Shown here one piece after another: positions 58,901 to 64,000 of a stretch of DNA of 64,000 nucleotides. The notes beneath the pieces were generated by a model. That model worked only from the letters and a program-made list of their open reading frames with translations. It did not search any database and was not told where the DNA came from. Position 1 is the first letter of the stretch, and every line of letters starts with the position of its first letter. This DNA comes from Planococcus citri. Its lineage: Eukaryota; Arthropoda; Insecta; Hemiptera; Pseudococcidae. The translations under genes and the position numbers were made by a program. The stretch covers positions 60,418,460 through 60,482,459 of the forward strand of contig NC_088678.1 of assembly GCF_950023065.1 (NCBI RefSeq), written 5' to 3'.

Positions 58901-60130
58901 AATACCTACAGATACGAAAAACGTCGAAAATATCATTAAGCTAATGTCCACCACAGTCTACATGCCAACCGTTAATAAGATAACAGAAAGTCACGCGTGT
59001 TTATAATTGTTTTTTCGGCAAAAAAAAGCTCACGCACACACAAACGTGTATAAAAAGAATACTACATATACACTATACAGGTAGGTATAGGTACATACGA
59101 CAAGAAGTTTAATTTAATCAAAAAACGTTAACGTTCCGACGAATAATTACACAATTTAAACGGTCTCTCTGGGTCATGCTCATGCCATTTTATAAAAACG
59201 TCAACGCTAACAATTTAAAAAAGCGGCCCTCAATGTCACTGCGAGAACGTTAACCTTCGTTTACACGTCGTATAGTGTACTATTTTCATTTGAAAAATGA
59301 TTTTATGAATGGATTCGAATTTGTTGTGCCAAAAGGTCAACTTTTTTCATTGAATTTAACCGATTGAAAAATTTATGGACTAAAATGGTACCTACAAAAA
59401 TTATGAAGATTGATAAAAAGTTCTATACATACTTATTTTATTTGTAGGGTGAGAAAATTTATAATTTTTGAAACCCAAAGGATGTAGAAGTAGATGATGT
59501 TGGAGCTTTGGAACACAGAAATTAAAATTACATAGAATCAGGGCCAGTGTCTTTCCACCACTCTCCCATTTTTTTTTCAAAATTGGGTGGGTGAGAGTAT
59601 ACTTACTTACCTACCTACACTTAAGAATAAAATCCAAAAAATGAAATTGAGTGACTGGAGGGGGAAATGAAGCGAATATTTGAATCATGAGTTGTCTTTT
59701 TCACTTCATTATACCCTCTTAAAGTCGTCCAATTTTTCATTTTTTTTGTTTTTTTTTTAAAGTTACAATTAGGGCACAGTGTGAATTTCAGGTTTCCATA
59801 AGCTGATGAAATATAAACATAAAACATTTTAAGAACCATAAAATCATTCAAAACCTCTGAAAACTCGTGAAATTTCATTAAAATTTGATAAAACTCGTAA
59901 ACATTGCAAAACATTCAATACTGATGGAAAAAAAATCATTTCTAAAATGTTAAAAACAACATAAAAATACCTACTTACTTCAAAAGAATTAAAATTAATT
60001 GAAAATTACAAAAAAAAATTAATGAGATGTTATCAAAGTTTGCTGAAATTAAGTTGAAAAAATCAAACAAAGATCTCTAAATTAAAAACGATAAAATTGA
60101 TAAGAAACTTGTGTTTGTTCTGTTTTCTGT
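55991..60130. other. AT-rich flanks with T-runs around a CpG-richer core (57780-59300), no gene seen
   Basis: Uninterrupted T25 at 57103-57127 and T22 at 57225-57246. The core has CACGACCGG/GACCGCACCG words and many GTAGGTA/TACCTAC words (for example 57765-57780, 58810-58850, 59085). A 97-codon minus frame at 59621-59914 is low-complexity. No element or RNA gene defined. Confidence 0.4.
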
Positions 60131-60199
60131 CAAAAGTTGTTAAAAATCCTGATTTTTGAGCAAATGTGTCAAAATTGACAAAAACTTTTCTTTTCTGAT

Positions 60200-61310
60200 C
60201 AAAATTGCCCCAAAAACTCATTTTTGGTCAAAATTATCAAAAAAATGTTCTCATTTTTCTAAAATTTTCAAAGTCATATTTTTTTGCCAACATTGACAAA
60301 AAAGTTGTCAAAATTGTCAAAATTTTCCAAAATTTTTTTTCTCCTGTCAAAATAGTCCCAAAACAAAAACCTCATTTTTGGTCAAAATTGTCAAAAAGCC
60401 CTCATTTTTCCAAAAAATATTCAAACTCACATTTTTTGTCAAGATTGAGAAAAAAGTTTACAAAAACGTCAAAATTTTCCAAAACTCCTGTTTTCTAGTC
60501 AAAATTGTGCAAAAACTCATTTTTGACCAAAATTGTCAAAAAGTTCTCATGTTTCCCAAAATTTCCAAAGTCATATTTTTTTGCTAACATTTGACTAAAC
60601 AGTTGTCAAAATTGTCAAAATTTTCCAAAAATTCGTTTCTCTGGTCAAAATTGTTTCAGAACCTCATTTTTGTTCAAAATTGTCAAAAAGTTCTCATTTT
60701 TCCAAAAAATATTCAAAATCACATTTTTTGTCAAAATTGACAAAAAAGTTGACAAAAATGTCAAAATTTCCCAAAACTTCTGTTTTCTAGTCAAAATTGT
60801 GCAAAAACCTCATTTTTTTGGACAAAATCACCAAAAAGTCCTCATTTTTCCTAAAATTTTCAAAGTCATATTTCTTTGGTTAACATTGACGAGAAAGTTG
60901 TCAGAATTGTCAAAATTGTCTCAAAACCTCATTTTTGTTTAAAATTGTCAAAAAGTCCTCATTTTCCCTAAAATATTCAAAATTACAATATTTGTCAAGA
61001 TTGGCAAATAAAGTTGACAAAGATGTCAAAATTTCCCAAAACTTCCTTTTTGTGGTCAAAATCGTCTCAAAACTTCATTTTTGGTCAAAATTGTCAAAAA
61101 GTCCTCATTTTTCAAAAATATTCAAAATCACGTTTTTTTGTCAAAAAAAGTTGACAAAAATGTCAAAATTTCCTAAAACTTTGTTTTTCTGGCCAAAATT
61201 GTCTCAAAACTTCATCTTGGTCAAATTTGCTAAAAAGTACTCATTTTTTCCTAAAATATTCAAAAATCACATTTTTTTGTCAAGATTGACAAAAAAGTTA
61301 ACAAGGTTAA
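60200..61310 (+). repeat. Tandem array, about 145-bp unit, eight copies
   Basis: The anchor CATTTTTG(G)TCAAAATTG starts at 60219, 60373, 60518, 60665, 60811, 60930, 61076 and 61213 (spacings 154, 145, 147, 146, 119, 146, 137). Each unit continues TCAAAAAGTCCTCATTTTTCC, AAAATATTCAAAxTCAxATTTTTTxGTCAA, GACAAAAAAGTTGACAAA and CCAAAACTxxTxTTTTC. Because a full unit is often near 3n or carries few stops, frames of 69-127 codons rich in K-I-V-Q-K and F-S-K appear (60205-61318). They are repeat translations. Copies are diverged (about 80-85% by eye). Confidence 0.88.
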
Positions 61311-64000
61311 TTTTGTGAGATTTTGATTTTTTTAAATTTGAAAAATCAAAAAAATGTAAATAGGTAAGTATGTAAAAAGTGATCTTTTATCTACTAAAAA
61401 TTTTAGAAGAGATCATCATGGATTTCCCAGCAGTGTTGGATCCCTTGTACAGAGTTCCTACCCTCCTCTCCGTCCCTCCCCCTCCCCCCAAACACATCCA
61501 AATTATTTTAAAAAGTTAAAAAGTAGAAGATTTTGTGAGCATTTTTCAAATAGTTTCACCTGAGCCCAAATTATTGAAAAGTGTAATATATGGATGTAAA
61601 AAATTACCAGACCCTTCGGGCGTCCAGCCTTTTATACCTATACCTATGTTGAATTTACTGAGTACACAGTAGGTAGAGGTACACACTACATACGCACTAT
61701 AAGGTAACGTACCTAAGTATAAAATAAATGGATAATTTAAAGAGATTGTATGTACCCATAATACGAAGCGTCAAGCGCGAGATAAACGATACACATAGAG
61801 AAAGTAAAAAGCGTAAAACTATAAAATGAAATATGTCGTGTAAACCGCGTATACAGCTTCTTAAGTGAATATAAAAAGCTAACTGGAGAGCGCAAAACTT
61901 TTATCCGAAATTTATGGCATGCGATGACATAAAAAACAATGTCGTCTGCCAAACAGAGAGAGAAAAAACCTCATATACTTGTACACTATAAGCGCGCGAT
62001 ATCGTAGTATCCAGCAGCCCTCTGTGGTAGGTACCCCATGCTCGTGTAAACCGCCAACAGCAATTTTACTCGATTTAATTCTTATACACGTATATATATC
62101 TTGGTACCAAAGGTGGCCCTAAAGGGGTAGCAGATACAAAAAATTTACACTGGACAATTACACGTATATAGTGTATAGTATGTGGTACATGGTATCGCAT
62201 ACAAAATTTACTGCAGTTCTTTAAATACTCGTAAAAAGCGACGTAAATAAACTGCTTAAACGAAAGTTAATTTAACATGGTGAAGAATTTCACGTGTTCG
62301 TATAAAAACTGCCACCGATGAGGCGGTCGCGCGTCGTCAAATTTCCATTCTTTATTAAATTTTGCTCCAAGGATGAGAAAGGTCTGCGCTGTACAATGTG
62401 TAGGTACCGTCTACCTACATTAATAAGGGCTCGTGCAGGTTTATTATCAACTAAAAGTATGTCCAAACAGACAACGCAGTCGGCGGGTTTTAATTTATTT
62501 AATCGATAGAATGGTCTGGCGGAAAAAGGGTCAAATGAGCGAGATCTTTGCTAAAAACAATTTTCTTGTTCGGTTAAAATTGGTTGGTTGTAATTTTCAT
62601 CTTGTGATAGGTACGTATTTGCGATTGAGATGAAAATTTTACTACCAAGTTGAACTTTTAATGTTGCTGAGGAAGGAGAGTTGAAGAGAAATAGAAAATT
62701 TATAATTAATAAGGTTTAATTTACAACATCAAAAGAACTGAGTTTCAATTTGAAAGTTCAACTTTTTGTGATGAGCATCACAATCCTTGAAATCTGCTTC
62801 CCAATAGTTCAAAGATGTGAAAAAATTACCGTGAATACATAGGTTCCACTTTTCATAATATTTTTTCAGTAGGTGAAACAATTTTCAAAATGCAATCCCA
62901 ACACCTGTAAAAAACACAAGGATGCTTTTGATTGAAATTTTAAAAATTTTTATAAGTGAAGTGGAACATCGATTGAATTCCTGCTTAATTTGAAGACGCT
63001 GAGTTCAGATATTGGCTTCCTTTTTTGATCTGATCCCTCTGAACTCCACACCAGTAATCATAAACATTGGTACCTGGTCAAAATACAAAAAAAAAAACAA
63101 AAATCCTACGTTTATTTTCATTTTGAAAAAAAGTGATCATAAATTAGGAAATCTAAAAATACTGAAAATTTGCGGCAAAGACAGTTTTAAACTCTCTTTT
63201 CAACAAAATAATATTTTCAAAATGGAACCTGGACAGTGGACATCTCTGGGGGTCGTCACTTGAGGCCATGGGTCAAAATTGTACAACAACTGTCCACAGT
63301 AAATGACATTATCCTCATTTGTACTTTTCTTGCTTTCATGCCCTCAAGGCGGTTTGTTTTTAATAAATTAATAATAAAATAATTTCCAGGAAATTTTAGC
63401 TCTTCAAATGAAAATTGAGTGGTGTCAAGAACCCCCTCTCAAAGTATGAAATCATCTTACATTAAAATTTTTCATGGAAAATTCATAATTTGTGCATTAG
63501 AATTCTTCTAAAAACCACTCCTTTAAGAAAAAAATACCTTCTCCCAACTCTTAAAGCAATATTGGTCTAATTGTGAAAAGTTTTCCAAAAAAAAAAAATG
63601 AATAAAAGTGGGTTTTTTAAATTTATTTACTCAAAAGAAAAATCGATGAAAATTTTTTAAGAGCTTTAATTCAAATTTCTGCTTCTTCATAACAAAAAAA
63701 GTTACGTAAAAATAAAATGAACAATTTTCAAAAAATTCTTAGTTTTTGTGCTGAAATGAATCTGAATAATTCTTTTCCAAGAAAAGACTCCACCGATCTT
63801 TCAAAAAATGCTGATTTCTCAGACGAGTCCTAAAGTTGAAATAAAATCAAAAAATATAATAACTTAATAAATAATAACATAAAATAAAATACCTACTGCT
63901 TCCTTGATGAAAATTTCTAAATGAATTTTATCGTCTTAAATGATGTAAGTACATATCTATCTGTTCATACTAGGGGTGACTGATGATTATTTTTGATGTT
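61311..64000. other. AT-rich DNA with a CpG-containing part (61600-62600), no gene seen
   Basis: CCTCTCCGTCCCTCCCCCTCCCCCC pyrimidine tract in two parts near 61453-61490. The 61600-62600 part has CGCG and TACGTA words. Frames of 60-83 codons lack domains. The segment from 62640 to the end is plain AT-rich sequence. Confidence 0.4.

Noticed and set aside
60205..61318. Series of plus-strand frames with similar K-I-V-Q-K/F-S-K peptides
   Set aside because: The similarity is due to the 145-bp DNA array; frames break at each indel and there is no start context, domain or sign of selection.

Overview
This 64 kb window is AT-rich, intron- or intergenic-type nuclear DNA from an animal, most likely an insect. 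The evidence is long A and T tracts, metazoan-type splice signals, TATCGATA sites, a LINE-type reverse-transcriptase tail, tRNA-derived SINE heads and TIR elements of hAT and Tc1/mariner type. The recurring GTAGGTAGGTACCTA-like words recall sternorrhynchan bugs (aphids, mealybugs), but that is only a weak inference. I see no bacterial operon, no complete protein-coding gene and no rRNA. Every longer open frame is explained by a repeat or shows no protein I recognise.

The window alternates between two kinds of sequence. CpG-rich, less monotonous blocks (about 1.05-3.95, 5.85-8.3, 11.55-13.4, 17.1-20.9, 27.65-29.5, 32.4-33.6, 37.85-39.45, 42.2-42.9, 48.7-51.8, 53.8-55.4, 57.8-59.3 and 61.6-62.6 kb) carry nearly all the candidate regulatory signals. 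These include a pair of TATCGATA sites near 17.75 kb, a candidate initiator plus 5' UTR exon on the minus strand (20014 down to 19641), and a candidate 7-nt microexon at 12909-12915. Between them lie CpG-poor blocks of degenerate A/T minisatellite and transposon debris. All the mobile elements I could define lie in the CpG-poor blocks.

The mobile and repeat content is the best-supported part. It includes: (a) a 340-bp hAT-type MITE at 26004-26343 with 16-bp perfect TIRs and an exact 8-bp target duplication, filled with CCCGTA hexamer repeats, directly next to the tail of a LINE ORF at 26352-26525; (b) a second, nested hAT-like element at 52533-53659; (c) two families of TIR elements that both end in CCC...GGG with an apparent 2-bp duplication (15348-16368 and 52561-53061; 35498-36076), the latter carrying a tRNA-like sequence; (d) a mariner-type MITE at 43748-43948; (e) a 198-bp palindrome at 44037-44234 between 12-bp direct repeats; (f) three long inverted repeats (22665-23668, 45108-46071, 46351-46883), two of them back to back; (g) an 8-copy, roughly 145-bp tandem array at 60.2-61.3 kb.

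No set of genes working together can be described. The most interesting candidates are the adjacent long hairpins near 45-47 kb (possible sources of long double-stranded RNA), the CCC/GGG 2-bp-duplication elements, and the block structure itself, which looks like a regulatory landscape or very long intron that tolerates insertions only in certain places.
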